Assembly (NCBI RefSeq): GCF_040358255.1
Contig: NZ_CP132938.1
Span: forward strand, 2,604,001-2,668,000
DNA: 64,000 nucleotides
Direction of reading: 5' to 3'
Source: Tunturibacter gelidoferens
GTDB taxonomy: Bacteria; Acidobacteriota; Terriglobia; Terriglobales; Acidobacteriaceae
This document shows positions 35,075 through 43,656 of the stretch, one piece after another. Numbering within the stretch: the stretch's first letter is position 1; every line of letters starts with the position of its first letter. The translations under genes were made by a program, and so were the position numbers. Under the pieces are notes generated by a model. It was not told the DNA's origin. It did not search any database and was given only the letters and a program-made list of their open reading frames with translations.

Positions 35075-35602
35075 TTAGCGCTCTTGGTTGGTGGGTCGGA
35101 GTTCTTTTTCCATTAAGATGAAGTGGCACGGCAGGATGAGAACTTCAGGGCGTATGTAAGGAGCTTCGCCAACGATTTTGTAACCTTGTCTCTGATACCA
35201 CGCGAGGAGTTCCGGCCTGAGATCGATAACGGAGATCTCGATGAGACGGCAGTCGTGGTCGCGACAGAGTTGCTCGCCTGCCTTCATCAACTCTCTGCCG
35301 GTTCCCATGCTTTGCCAGCCGGGATCGACGGCAACCATGCCAATATAGCCGTGGTCGTTATCGCGCAGCTCGATGTATATCAAACCGAGCAATCCATCTC
35401 CATCTTCCTTGAGGAGAAGGGTGCCTTTCTGAAGATATTCCGCGACCTGTTCAGCGTTGGTTCGTTCGGTGCGCTTGAAATAGTTGTCGCGGGCGAAGGC
35501 GCGATTGATGAAGGGCACCAGTCGACCAGTGTCTTCAGGCGTGGCCGTCCTAAGTTGAGTGGCGAGGTCTGACCCGAGTGCCGGTGTCGATGTATGGGAC
35601 AA
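35075..35602 (-). CDS. GNAT family N-acetyltransferase
   Basis: 175 residues. The GNAT acetyl-CoA motif is GYIGMVAVDPGWQSMGTGRELMKAGEQL, with the Q/RxxGxG/A loop and the following helix. The N-terminal part LRTATPEDTGRLVPFINRAF is the usual donor-acceptor fold. The C-terminus ELLAWYQRQGYKIVGE with RPEVLILPCHFILMEKEL completes the domain. The acceptor substrate is unknown. It is convergent with the single-domain response regulator and has no operon partner. Confidence 0.9.
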   Translation of the reverse strand: MSHTSTPALGSDLATQLRTATPEDTGRLVPFINRAFARDNYFKRTERTNAEQVAEYLQKGTLLLKEDGDGLLGLIYIELRDNDHGYIGMVAVDPGWQSMGTGRELMKAGEQLCRDHDCRLIEISVIDLRPELLAWYQRQGYKIVGEAPYIRPEVLILPCHFILMEKELRPTNQER

Positions 35603-35711
35603 GGTTATGTGTTTTCCTTCGATCGATGATGGAACAGGTCAGGAATGCTCAATGGCTCCCTCAAATTCGATAGCCACGTTGATGCCAAGACTTCCTTAAT
35701 TATAAATACGC

Positions 35712-36467
35712 CTAGGGATTGGCGAGGAAGCGGTAGCCGACGCCGCGGACGGTGACGAGGTGTTGGGGATCGGCGGGATCGTCTTCGATGTAGCGGCGGA
35801 GTCGGACGATAAAGTTGTCGATGGCACGGGTGTCCGTGTCTTCGTGGACTCGCCAGACGTCTTCAAGAATGGCTGATCGCGAGACGATCTGGCCTTCTCG
35901 CTCGGTGAGATAGCGGAGAAGATCGGCCTCCATCAGGGTGAGGTGGGTGATGCGATTGGGTGCGATGAGTTCCAGGGTGTCGAATCGGATGGTGCGGTGA
36001 TTGAAGGCGTATTCATCCGTTTGATCCGTGACGGCGGGCGGTGGAGTCTCTGGGGTTGCGGCGTTCTGCCAGGCAGTGCGGCGGAGTAGTGATTTGAGGC
36101 GAACAAGAAGGATGTTGAGGTCGAAGGGCTTGGCGAGGTAGTCGTCGGCGCCGGCCTCGATGCCTTCGAGAACCTCTTCGGGGCGGGAGCGGGCGGTGAG
36201 CATGAGGACGGGAGTGTAGTGATGGGCTTCGCGGAGTGCGCGGACGATGGTGAAGCCGTCGGTTCCGGGCAACATGCCGTCGAGGATGATGGCGGCGATG
36301 CGTTCTTCGGGACTGTTTTTTTCGGCGAGGAGATATGCGAGGGCGGCGTCGCCGTCAGATTCGTGATGGGTGCGATAGCCTTCCGCCTGAAGGTTGAAGA
36401 GGAGGCCCTGGGCGAGATGCTCTTCGTCTTCTACGAGAACGATGAGTGGGGCGGTGGGTTCGGTCAT
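35712..36467 (-). CDS. OmpR-type response regulator (receiver plus winged helix)
   Basis: 251 residues. The receiver domain spans about 8-125 (IVLVEDEEHLAQGLLFNLQ; phospho-acceptor Asp in IILDGMLPGTDGF; Lys in YLAKPFDLNILL). The OmpR/PhoB winged helix spans about 150-250 (LELIAPNRITHLTLMEADLL; VWRVHEDTDTRAIDNFIVRL; LVTVRGVGYRFLA). It is upstream-oriented with marC and then a sensor kinase on the same strand, the likely cognate partner despite the intervening gene. Confidence 0.95.
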   Translation of the reverse strand: MTEPTAPLIVLVEDEEHLAQGLLFNLQAEGYRTHHESDGDAALAYLLAEKNSPEERIAAIILDGMLPGTDGFTIVRALREAHHYTPVLMLTARSRPEEVLEGIEAGADDYLAKPFDLNILLVRLKSLLRRTAWQNAATPETPPPAVTDQTDEYAFNHRTIRFDTLELIAPNRITHLTLMEADLLRYLTEREGQIVSRSAILEDVWRVHEDTDTRAIDNFIVRLRRYIEDDPADPQHLVTVRGVGYRFLANP

Positions 36468-36515
36468 GGCGTTTCCGGTCCGGCTCTCTTCCGTTCTGTT
36501 TTGTAACTTTAGACG

Positions 36516-37208
36516 TTACGATTTCTTTAGAAGCTCGGTGAACAGACCGCTGAGGCCATTCCATGCTATTTGAACTCCGATGCAGAGCAGAATGAAGGCC
36601 ACGACGCGAAGGATGCCGTGCGCGGTCGCCGGCGAGATGGTGCGGGCGATTTTGGGAGCATAGGCGTAACACAGATAGATAAGAGCGCTGAGCACGATGA
36701 CGGCGATGAAGAGGCCTAGATGGGCGAGGACTTTGTCTTCGAGAGTTGTCTGTTCCGTGTGCACGCTGAGGGTGAGCATAACTACGATACAGCCAGGGCC
36801 GGCGGTGATCGGGAAGGTGAAGGGATAGAAGGCTTTTTGTTGAAGGCTGTCGATCTCTGCAGGTGTTACGGCGGGGGCCGCGGCTTCGGTCTTCTCTGGG
36901 CTGGGGGTGCTGTCCGGTTGATTCAGGAGCGACCAGGCGATCATGGCGATGACGATGCCTCCCGAGACTTGAACGATGGGAAGCGAAATGCCGAAGAAGC
37001 CGAGAAGATAAGAACCGATGAGTTCGATAACGGCGAAGAAGATTACGGTGTTGATTGCGATGCGGCGGGCGAGGCCACGATAGATGTCAATGGGTGCAGC
37101 GCCGACGAGACCAAGGAAGATCAGCGCGGAGCCGAGGGGGTTGATGAGCGGCAGAAGCGCGCTGAATCCAAGGGCGAAGTATTTCCAGAGCAGAAGCATG
37201 GAGATCAC
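36516..37208 (-). CDS. MarC family membrane protein
   Basis: 230 residues with six hydrophobic helices, including WKYFALGFSALLPLINPLGS at the start, INTVIFFAVIELIGSYLLGFFG, IVIAMIAWSLLN, and YPFTFPITAGPGCIVVMLTL after a charged loop (about 95-125). The proline-rich LINPLG and ITAGPG segments are typical of MarC/NAAT proteins, whose transport role is unproven. It lies between the response regulator and the sensor kinase genes, separated by 48 and 88 bp. Confidence 0.9.
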   Translation of the reverse strand: MISMLLLWKYFALGFSALLPLINPLGSALIFLGLVGAAPIDIYRGLARRIAINTVIFFAVIELIGSYLLGFFGISLPIVQVSGGIVIAMIAWSLLNQPDSTPSPEKTEAAAPAVTPAEIDSLQQKAFYPFTFPITAGPGCIVVMLTLSVHTEQTTLEDKVLAHLGLFIAVIVLSALIYLCYAYAPKIARTISPATAHGILRVVAFILLCIGVQIAWNGLSGLFTELLKKS

Positions 37209-37296
37209 GAAGTCGATTGAGATTAGCTACAAGCTTTGATGTGATTGTACGTCTCGTATTCCTTAAGGAGTTCTTGAAGGAGAGTACAAGGGTGCG

Positions 37297-38223
37297 CTAG
37301 TTGGTGATGGCTGAAGAGGCTGGTGCGGCGAGCGGAAGGGTGATGGAGATGGTGGTGCCGAGGCCGGGGCCGGGGCTGATGGCGGTTGCCTCGCCGCCGT
37401 GTTGACGGGCGATGTTACGAACGAGAAAGAGGCCGAGGCCTGTGCCTTTGATCTTGGCCATGGCCCTACCGGGGACTCGGTAGAAGCGTGTGAAGATGCG
37501 TTTGAACTGGTTGGCGGGCAGACCGACGCCGGTGTCGGTGACCCGGAGGGCGACCCAGGTGTAGTTGGATATGGAGAGCGAGCAGCGGATGTGAACTCCT
37601 TCAGGGGAGTATTTGACGGCGTTATCGAGAACGTTGAGGACGGCGGTGCGAAGATCTTCGGCGATGCCCTGGGTATAGAGGCGGACGACGCCCGAAATCG
37701 GTTCGAGGACGATGCTTTCGGCAGGAAGGTGGTGCCGCTGGAGGGTGATGGCGATGCAGTCGGAGACGAGGGATTGCATGTCGATGAGGGTGCGGTTTTG
37801 TTGACGGTGGCGCTGCCCGAGCTGGCCAGCTTTGAGGACCTGCTCCACGGTGGCCAGGAGACGGTCGGAGTCAGAGAGCATGATCTTGTAGAACTCCTGG
37901 CGCTGGGACTCCTCGACGGGGCGCCGCTGGAGGGTTTCGAGGTAGAGGCGGATGCTGGCGATAGGGGTTTTGAGCTCGTGGGTGACGGCGTTGAGGAAGG
38001 AGTCCTGGCGTTCGTTGCGGCGGATCTCGCGGACGAGGAAGACGGTGTTGAGGACGACGCCGGCGATAAGGGCTGCGAAGAGAATGACGCCGAGGACGGC
38101 GATGGCGACGGTGCGCTCGTTGAGAACGATCCAGGTGATATTGAGGGTGATGGCGAGGCCGACGGTTAGGACGCCCAGGGTGATGAAGGTTGCGATGGCT
38201 CCGCGGCGTCGGGTGATGTTCAT
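37297..38223 (-). CDS. Sensor histidine kinase
   Basis: 308 residues. Two N-terminal helices (FITLGVLTVGLAITLNITWI and AVLGVILFAALIAGVVLNTV) with almost no periplasmic loop suggest sensing in the membrane or cytoplasm. The HisKA box is NAVTHELKTPIASIRLYLET with the phosphorylated His. The ATPase domain has the N box NVLDNAVKYSPEG, G1 DTGVGLP, and G2 GTGLGLFLVRNIARQHGG. Together with the OmpR-type regulator two genes away it makes a plausible two-component system. The N-terminal sensing part is small. Confidence 0.93.
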   Translation of the reverse strand: MNITRRRGAIATFITLGVLTVGLAITLNITWIVLNERTVAIAVLGVILFAALIAGVVLNTVFLVREIRRNERQDSFLNAVTHELKTPIASIRLYLETLQRRPVEESQRQEFYKIMLSDSDRLLATVEQVLKAGQLGQRHRQQNRTLIDMQSLVSDCIAITLQRHHLPAESIVLEPISGVVRLYTQGIAEDLRTAVLNVLDNAVKYSPEGVHIRCSLSISNYTWVALRVTDTGVGLPANQFKRIFTRFYRVPGRAMAKIKGTGLGLFLVRNIARQHGGEATAISPGPGLGTTISITLPLAAPASSAITN

Positions 38224-38251
38224 GGCTTGCTGGAAGTATAGCGGGGGAGGT

Positions 38252-38638
38252 TTAGAGAAGGAGATAACGTCGGGCGAGATTGTCCATGAGGTCTGCCGGG
38301 GCGTCGCAGAGACCTGTGTGGACGGGCGAGACCTGGATGATGGTGCTGCGAGGAGAGACGAGCCAGTGGAAACGTTCGCGTTGGCTCAGTTGCGAGATGG
38401 GGCCGCCAGCGGGGTCTGCGGCGCAGATTCTAGGGAAGGCCTCAAGGCGGTTGCGAACCAGATCGAGATCGATCTCGGGCCAGAGGGTGCGGAGGCGTTG
38501 ATTGTCGATGTGGATGCGGGCTTCAAGGAAGCGTTGCTGCAGGCAGAAGACGACAACGCCCGCGTTGACGAACTCTTCGCGCTCGACGCGGGGAACGACG
38601 CGAACGACCGCATAGTCAAATGAGATGGGCGCGAGCAC
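38252..38638 (-). CDS. DUF3037 family protein
   Basis: 128 residues from GTG 38638, preceded by a perfect AGGAGG at 6 nt. The longer ATG frame beginning at 38977 lies inside the upstream gene and is not real. Key text: FDYAVVRVVPRVEREEFVNA, then GVVVFCLQQRFLEAR, and SPVHTGLCDAPADLMDNLA near the end. DUF3037 proteins of this size usually follow a HipA-like kinase-domain gene, as here; the start overlaps the stop of that gene by 23 bp. Function is unknown. Confidence 0.88.
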   Translation of the reverse strand: MLAPISFDYAVVRVVPRVEREEFVNAGVVVFCLQQRFLEARIHIDNQRLRTLWPEIDLDLVRNRLEAFPRICAADPAGGPISQLSQRERFHWLVSPRSTIIQVSPVHTGLCDAPADLMDNLARRYLLL

Positions 38639-39392
38639 GGATGGCCTCCTGGGTGAAGATGGGGGATGCAGCCAGCCGCCGGGTGAGGAGATCGAGATAG
38701 GCTGCGCGTGCCTCGGCGGGAGTGGGATGGCTGGACTGAAGCCACTCGTCGGGAATCTGCGCGAGGATCTCGGTGAGAACCTGGCGGTTGAGGCGGCTGG
38801 ATGCATGCACGGCAGCTTGTTCCAGATCTGTGGCCCAGGGCAGAAGGATGTGGTTGCGGACGTCGGAGAAGGGAGAGTCGGCGAGGCGGCTGGCGTCGGG
38901 CCAATTGTGGTGGAAGTAGAGTGCCGCGCCGTGATCGATAAAGTAGAGCTGGGTGTGCCAGTTGAGGAGATTGGCATTGCGCGGGGTGCGGTCGACGTTG
39001 AGGGTGAAGGCGTCGAACCAGACGGCGAGTGAGGCGGTGTGCGGGTCGGCTTTGTCGCCGGCTGCCCGGTCGAACATGGAGGAGCCGGGCAGATAGTCGA
39101 GGGCGAGGTTGAGCCCGGAGCTGGCGCGAAGGAGGTCGCGGATCTCTTGGTCGGGTTCGTTGCGTCCTAGCGCGGGGTCCACTTGGGCGAAGACAAGTTC
39201 AGGAACGTTGAGGCCGAGGGTGCGGCCGATTTCGCCGGCGACGAGTTCGGCGACGAGGGCGAGAGGACCCTGGCCCGCGCCGCGGAATTTGACGACGTAG
39301 AGGCCAAGGTCGTCGGCCTCGATAATTGCGGGAAGAGAGCCGCCTTCACGAAGAGGAGTGACGTACTGGGTGGCGCGGATGGTACGAAGCAT
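38616..39392 (-). CDS. HipA-like kinase domain protein
   Basis: 258 residues. A compact HipA-like fold: LYVVKFRGAG (Lys35, nucleotide binding), ELVAGEIGRTLGLNVPEL, then the catalytic loop LNVDRTPRNANLL (Asp134, Asn139, Asn141) and FIDHGAALYF (Asp153) as the metal-binding Asp. It lacks the HipA N-terminal domain. Its gene overlaps that of the DUF3037 protein, and the pair occurs together in many bacteria. A toxin or regulatory kinase role is inference. The helical C-terminus ends EAIRARAHLI. Confidence 0.82.
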   Translation of the reverse strand: MLRTIRATQYVTPLREGGSLPAIIEADDLGLYVVKFRGAGQGPLALVAELVAGEIGRTLGLNVPELVFAQVDPALGRNEPDQEIRDLLRASSGLNLALDYLPGSSMFDRAAGDKADPHTASLAVWFDAFTLNVDRTPRNANLLNWHTQLYFIDHGAALYFHHNWPDASRLADSPFSDVRNHILLPWATDLEQAAVHASSRLNRQVLTEILAQIPDEWLQSSHPTPAEARAAYLDLLTRRLAASPIFTQEAIRARAHLI

Positions 39393-39466
39393 TGGTGCTT
39401 AGTGTAGCTGGACGGTAGTCATCTTGGAGCAGGTGACTACCGTCGAGTTCGGCGATCAACAGGCGA

Positions 39467-39967
39467 TCAATAGCGGACGCGGAAGTCGGCGCGACAGCCG
39501 CGGTCGACCCAGAGGCCGCGACGGTCGAGGCCCCAGGTGCTGTCTCGGACACAGGGGGAGCCGCTGATCTGTCGATTTAGTCGGACGTCACGACTAGGCC
39601 CGATGTCGCACCAGTTTCGCCTGCCATCATTCGAAGAGCAGGTGACGATGCGGGCTGGTGGTGGCGGTGGTGGGCCTCCCCGGCCGACGATAAACTCTGC
39701 GCGGCATCCGCGGTCGACCCAAAGGCCGCGACGATCTACGCCCCAGGTGCTGTCACGAACACAGGGAGAGCCGCTGATCTGTCGCGCCATGCGGACATCG
39801 CGAGAGGGGCCGATATCGCACCAGTTTCTGCGGCCATCGTTGGAGGAGCAGGTGATCCTTGGTGGCGGGCCGCCGTAACCAGGTTGTGCTGTCGCGGATG
39901 TGGTTACGACGGAGGTGCCGGCGATAAGCAGGGTGGATATCAGTAGGAGTTTGATTGTGCGCGTCAT
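39467..39967 (-). CDS. Exported DUF3011 protein, two repeats
   Basis: 166 residues. The signal peptide KLLLISTLLIAGTSVVTTSATA is followed by two DUF3011 modules of about 58 residues separated by Pro/Gly linkers. Each module has CSSNDGRRNWCDIGP, ISGSPCVRDSTWG, RRGLWVDRGCRA, i.e. four cysteines per module that may form disulfides. ATG 39967 is preceded by GAGGAAAG. It is a paralogue of the next upstream gene, which has three modules; the sequence around the start is almost identical. Function unknown; surface or lectin-like binding is possible. Confidence 0.85.
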   Translation of the reverse strand: MTRTIKLLLISTLLIAGTSVVTTSATAQPGYGGPPPRITCSSNDGRRNWCDIGPSRDVRMARQISGSPCVRDSTWGVDRRGLWVDRGCRAEFIVGRGGPPPPPPARIVTCSSNDGRRNWCDIGPSRDVRLNRQISGSPCVRDSTWGLDRRGLWVDRGCRADFRVRY

Positions 39968-40155
39968 CTTTCCTCTTTCGAGTTGAAGATTGCCACTGAT
40001 GTTGAAACGTGCGGTTCCGGATGAGGATAGCGCGGAGTGGAATGCTTGTCGAGATTGGATGAAGAGATTTAGAAGACTGTCAGTCCTTTCGGAGGACGGG
40101 TTTTTTGGTTGCTGATGTTCGGTCAGAGACATGGTGCGAAGTATTGATGCTCGTG

Positions 40156-40854
40156 CTAGCGAGCCTGGAAGTCGGCACGGCAGCCCTGGTCTACCCACAG
40201 GCCGCGATTGTCGACGTTCCAGGTCTGGCCGCGAACGCAGGGAGATCCGCTGATCTGCCGGATGAGCCGGACTTCGGTTCGGGGACCTATGTCGCACCAA
40301 TTTCTGTCTCCGTTATTGGAGGAGCAGGTGACAGTGATGGGAGGAGGTGGTGGTGGTCCTGTGCGAACGAGGAAGTCGGCGCGGCATCCGCGGTCGACCC
40401 AGAGGCCGCGTTGATCGATGCCCCAGGTGTCGTCCTGGATACAGGGGGAGCCACTGATCTGTCGCGCCATGCGGACATCGCGAGCGGGGCCGATATCGCA
40501 CCAGTTTCTGCGGCCATCGTTGGAGGAGCAGGTGATGGTAATGGGAGGAGGAGGTGGTTCGCTGCGGCCGAGGATGAACTCTGCGCGGCATCCGCGGTCA
40601 ACCCACAGGCCGCGGCGGTCGACGCCCCAGGTGTCGTCCTGGACGCAGGGGGAGCCGCTGATCTGTCGGACCATGCGGACCTCGCGATCGCGAGTCGGTC
40701 CGATATCGCACCAGTTTCTGTGGCCATCGTCGGAGGAGCAGGTAATTCTCGGGGGACCGCCGTAATCAGGTTGCGCCGCTGCGGTTGCGGGTAGGGCGCA
40801 GAAGCCGGCGATGAGAGTCGTGGCTGTGAGGAGGAGCTTGATTGTGCGCGTCAT
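40156..40854 (-). CDS. Exported DUF3011 protein, three repeats
   Basis: 232 residues. The signal peptide KLLLTATTLIAGFCALPATA is followed by three DUF3011 modules with the same four-Cys pattern and Pro-rich linkers (EPPPPPITITCSS, GPPPPPPITVTCSS). Identical 5' sequence (GAGGAAAGATGACGCGC) shows that this gene and the one downstream arose by duplication. The extra module was gained or lost in one copy. The two genes are probably co-transcribed, with about 190 bp between them. Confidence 0.87.
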   Translation of the reverse strand: MTRTIKLLLTATTLIAGFCALPATAAAQPDYGGPPRITCSSDDGHRNWCDIGPTRDREVRMVRQISGSPCVQDDTWGVDRRGLWVDRGCRAEFILGRSEPPPPPITITCSSNDGRRNWCDIGPARDVRMARQISGSPCIQDDTWGIDQRGLWVDRGCRADFLVRTGPPPPPPITVTCSSNNGDRNWCDIGPRTEVRLIRQISGSPCVRGQTWNVDNRGLWVDQGCRADFQAR

Positions 40855-40967
40855 CTTTCCTCTTTCAAGTCGGCGATTGCAACTAAGGGCCCTTGAAGCG
40901 TTTGCGATTCCGGATGAGGAGTGTGCGGAGTTGGATGCTTGTCGATATTGGATGCAGAAATAAGAAT

Positions 40968-41000
40968 GGCCGCCACCCTTTTTGGATGACGGCCTTTTCT
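40968..41000 (-). terminator. Probable terminator after the desaturase gene
   Basis: The stem GGCCGCCACCC/GGATGACGGCC, with one G-U and one mismatch, has a T-rich loop and flanks. It lies about 20 bp beyond the desaturase stop on the minus strand. Flanking T-rich sequence occurs on both sides, so it might act in either direction. Confidence 0.45.
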
Positions 41001-41018
41001 TTTTTTGTGAACGGTGGA

Positions 41019-42008
41019 CTAGATGACGCCCGCTGGTTTGGGATTCTTCGGATCGAATTTGGCGATCTGGATCTTTTCTGCGAGACCGACTTTGCTGAGA
41101 ACCCAGATGCAGTAGTAGTTGATGTCGAACTCATACCATTCGAGACCGTGGCGCGCGCTGACGGGATGGGCGTGGTGGTTGTTATGCCAGCCTTCGCCTC
41201 CGGTTAACATGGCGACCCACCAGTTGTTGCGGGAGTCGTCCTTGGTCTCGAAGCGGCGCTTGCCCCAGAGGTGGGTGGCGGAGTTGACGAGCCAGGTGGC
41301 GTGGAGACCGATGGTGACGCGTAGGAAGGTTCCCCAGAGGACCATGCCGAGAGCGCCTACAAAGTGGTGACCTGCAGGTGCGAGAGCTGCGCCGAGCGCT
41401 ACCTGGAGAAGCCCGGTGACGACGAGGGGCACGTAGTGGTATTTGCTGAGCCAGACGTGGACCGGGTCTTTGGTGAGGTCGGGAGCGTAGCGGCCGAGGA
41501 GGGCGGTTTCGGAGTGGAGGGCGCGACCGGAGAGGATCCAGCCGGCGTGAGCCCACCAGGTGCCGTCATGCGGTGTGTGCGGATCGCCTTCCTGGTCGGA
41601 GTTCTGATGGTGGACACGGTGGGTGGCTACCCAGAAGATCGGGCCACCCTCGAGCGCGAGGCAGCCGCACATGGTGACGAAGTACTCGACCCACTTGGGA
41701 ACTTTGTAGCCGCGATGGGTCAACAGGCGGTGATAGGCGACGCCGATGCCGACGTTGATCGCGAAGAAGTACATGACGAAAAAGACGGCTAGATTTTTCC
41801 AGGAGAAGAAGAAGAAAGAGGCGATGGCTCCAACGTGGAAGAGTCCCATGGCGATCGTGGTGATCCAGTTGATGCGGCCTTCCTGGTGCTCGCGGCCCAT
41901 TCGCAGATCCTGCTTGATCTTCTGGGTAACTTCGGCGACGGCCGGAACGACGGCGGCGAGCTTGGGTGCTTTTACCTGGGCTTCTTCGATGGTGGTGATG
42001 GGGGTCAT
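41019..42008 (-). CDS. Acyl-CoA/acyl-lipid fatty acid desaturase
   Basis: 329 residues from ATG 42008. It inserts a cis double bond, probably delta-9, using a di-iron centre. The three histidine boxes are HRLLTHR, HRVHHQNSDQEGDPHTPHD and HNNHHAHP. Four hydrophobic segments are visible: two before the first box (MGLFHVGAIASFFFFSW; FFVMYFFAINVGIGVAYH) and two between boxes 2 and 3. The N-terminal 35 residues are soluble. Upstream coding of the long frame is a shadow of manA. It is divergent from manA. Confidence 0.93.
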   Translation of the reverse strand: MTPITTIEEAQVKAPKLAAVVPAVAEVTQKIKQDLRMGREHQEGRINWITTIAMGLFHVGAIASFFFFSWKNLAVFFVMYFFAINVGIGVAYHRLLTHRGYKVPKWVEYFVTMCGCLALEGGPIFWVATHRVHHQNSDQEGDPHTPHDGTWWAHAGWILSGRALHSETALLGRYAPDLTKDPVHVWLSKYHYVPLVVTGLLQVALGAALAPAGHHFVGALGMVLWGTFLRVTIGLHATWLVNSATHLWGKRRFETKDDSRNNWWVAMLTGGEGWHNNHHAHPVSARHGLEWYEFDINYYCIWVLSKVGLAEKIQIAKFDPKNPKPAGVI

Positions 42009-42137
42009 ATATGTATCGCTGTCCTTGTGTTTCGGGTACCGATGAACTGCTAATACTGACGCTATCAGGGGCGAAGGGAGACGTGGTGTAAGACTTTTGT
42101 AATGCCACCCAAAGGTGGGAGTTGATAGGCTTGAAGT

Positions 42138-43049
42138 ATGACGATTGGGACCAAAGTTGCACCGTTTAGCCTGAAGCCGTGGTTTAGCGAAAGAGTATGG
42201 GGAAAGAGCGATCTGAAGCCTTGGTATGAAGAGACTGGAACGACCGAGTTGGTGGGGGAGGCCTGGCTGACCGGGCCGCAGTGTCTGGTGGAGAGTGGAC
42301 CGTATACGGGGCAGACGCTGGCTTCCGTTGCGGAGAAGATGGGTGGCGAGTTTCCGCTGCTTGTCAAGATTCTGTTTCCGGCGGATAAGCTTTCGGTGCA
42401 GGTGCATCCGGATGATGCGCAGGCGACGGCTATGGGCGAGACGCGGGGAAAGACCGAATGCTGGTATGTGCTGGAGGCGGAGCCGGGTGCGACGGTCGCA
42501 CTCGGGTTGAAGCCGGGTGTGGGTGCGAAGGAGGTTGCGGCTTCTGTGGAGAGCGGGACGATGGAACTGCTGCTGGAGCATGTTCCGGTGTCAGTGGGGG
42601 ACATGCTGTTTGTGGATGCTGGGACTGTACATGCGATCGGACCTGGGGTGGTGCTGCTGGAGACGCAACAGACGAGCGATGTGACCTATCGGCTGTATGA
42701 CTATGGGCGGCCAAGGGAGCTGCATCTGGAGAAGGGCCTGCAGGTGATTAGGCCTAAGACACAAGCGGGAAAGGTTGCGTCTCGGAAGATGGACGGGTTT
42801 ACGCGGCTGATTGAGCAAAAGTATTTTGTTGTGGACCGATTTGATGTTGCTTCGGCTGATGAAGTGACTGTCGCTTTCGATGGAGCAGGATGCCTGGTGG
42901 GATTGGCGGGACGCGGGGTTGTGATTACCGGCGAAGGCCAGCTGGAGATAGCTCCGGGGAAGGCTGTGGTGGTGCCGGTCGGCAATGCGAGTGTGATTGT
43001 TGAGACCGGTTCCGGGGTCTCGTTTACGAGATGTGTGGCTCCGGTTTAG
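42138..43049 (+). CDS. manA: Mannose-6-phosphate isomerase, class I
   Basis: 303 residues, shorter than E. coli ManA (391). It interconverts mannose-6-P and fructose-6-P with a zinc centre. The N-terminus SLKPWFSERVWGKSDLKPW and the core FPLLVKILFPADKLSVQVHPDDAQA carry the Gln/His zinc ligands; GTVHAIGPGVVLLETQQTSD has the second His and the Glu region. The missing central helical domain marks the short ManA type. A DUF1697 gene follows 13 bp downstream of its stop. Confidence 0.92.
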   Translation: MTIGTKVAPFSLKPWFSERVWGKSDLKPWYEETGTTELVGEAWLTGPQCLVESGPYTGQTLASVAEKMGGEFPLLVKILFPADKLSVQVHPDDAQATAMGETRGKTECWYVLEAEPGATVALGLKPGVGAKEVAASVESGTMELLLEHVPVSVGDMLFVDAGTVHAIGPGVVLLETQQTSDVTYRLYDYGRPRELHLEKGLQVIRPKTQAGKVASRKMDGFTRLIEQKYFVVDRFDVASADEVTVAFDGAGCLVGLAGRGVVITGEGQLEIAPGKAVVVPVGNASVIVETGSGVSFTRCVAPV

Positions 43050-43062
43050 GGAGGGGCTTTCG

Positions 43063-43623
43063 ATGAAGGATCGAGTGTCGAAGAGAGCTCCGCGACACGT
43101 TGCGCTGCTGCGAGGGATCAACGTCGGTGGCAAGAACATGCTGCCAATGAAAATACTCGCGGAGATGTTTGCCGCTACTGGTTGTGCGGATGTTACGACG
43201 TATATCCAGAGTGGTAATGTCGTCTTCTGCGCAGAGGATAAGATTGCCGAGAGGCTGGGCGGAGTGATCACGAAGCAGGTGGAGAAGCAGTTTGGGTTGA
43301 AGGTGCCTGTTGTTATGCGATCTGCTGCTGAACTGAATGCTGTGATTCGCGGGAATCCGTTCTTGAATGCCGGGGCTGCGGAGGAGATGCTGTATGTTTT
43401 ATTTTTGGCAGATCGACCAAGTGCGGATCTAGTTGCGGGGCTGGATCCTGCTCGGTCAGCGCCGGACGAGTTCGTGGTGGTGGGGAGAGACATTTACGCA
43501 AAGCTAGTGACTGGGGCGGCGAAGACAAAGCTGACTAATGCCTACTTCGACTCGAAGCTGAAGACTGTGAGCACAATGCGGAACTGGCGAACGGTTGTGA
43601 AGCTCGCGGAGATGACGACTTGA
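43063..43623 (+). CDS. DUF1697 family protein
   Basis: 186 residues from ATG 43063, with GGAGG upstream; the longer frame overlaps manA. The signature RHVALLRGINVGGKNMLPM at the N-terminus, TTYIQSGNVVFCAED, and the end TVSTMRNWRTVVKLAEM match DUF1697. The fold is known from structures, but no activity is assigned. It follows manA closely and is probably co-transcribed. Confidence 0.92.
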   Translation: MKDRVSKRAPRHVALLRGINVGGKNMLPMKILAEMFAATGCADVTTYIQSGNVVFCAEDKIAERLGGVITKQVEKQFGLKVPVVMRSAAELNAVIRGNPFLNAGAAEEMLYVLFLADRPSADLVAGLDPARSAPDEFVVVGRDIYAKLVTGAAKTKLTNAYFDSKLKTVSTMRNWRTVVKLAEMTT

Positions 43624-43656
43624 GATGCGATCTCGTTCGCTTGAATTTTGCTGATG

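Noticed and set aside
38639..38977. ATG start of the DUF3037 frame at 38977
   Set aside because: The upstream 113 codons lie inside the HipA-like gene and are Ser/Pro-rich shadow; GTG 38638 has a perfect ribosome site.
40105..40794. 229-codon plus-strand open frame over the DUF3011 gene
   Set aside because: It copies the repeats of the minus-strand gene and lacks a ribosome site; the real coding signal is the cysteine pattern on the other strand.
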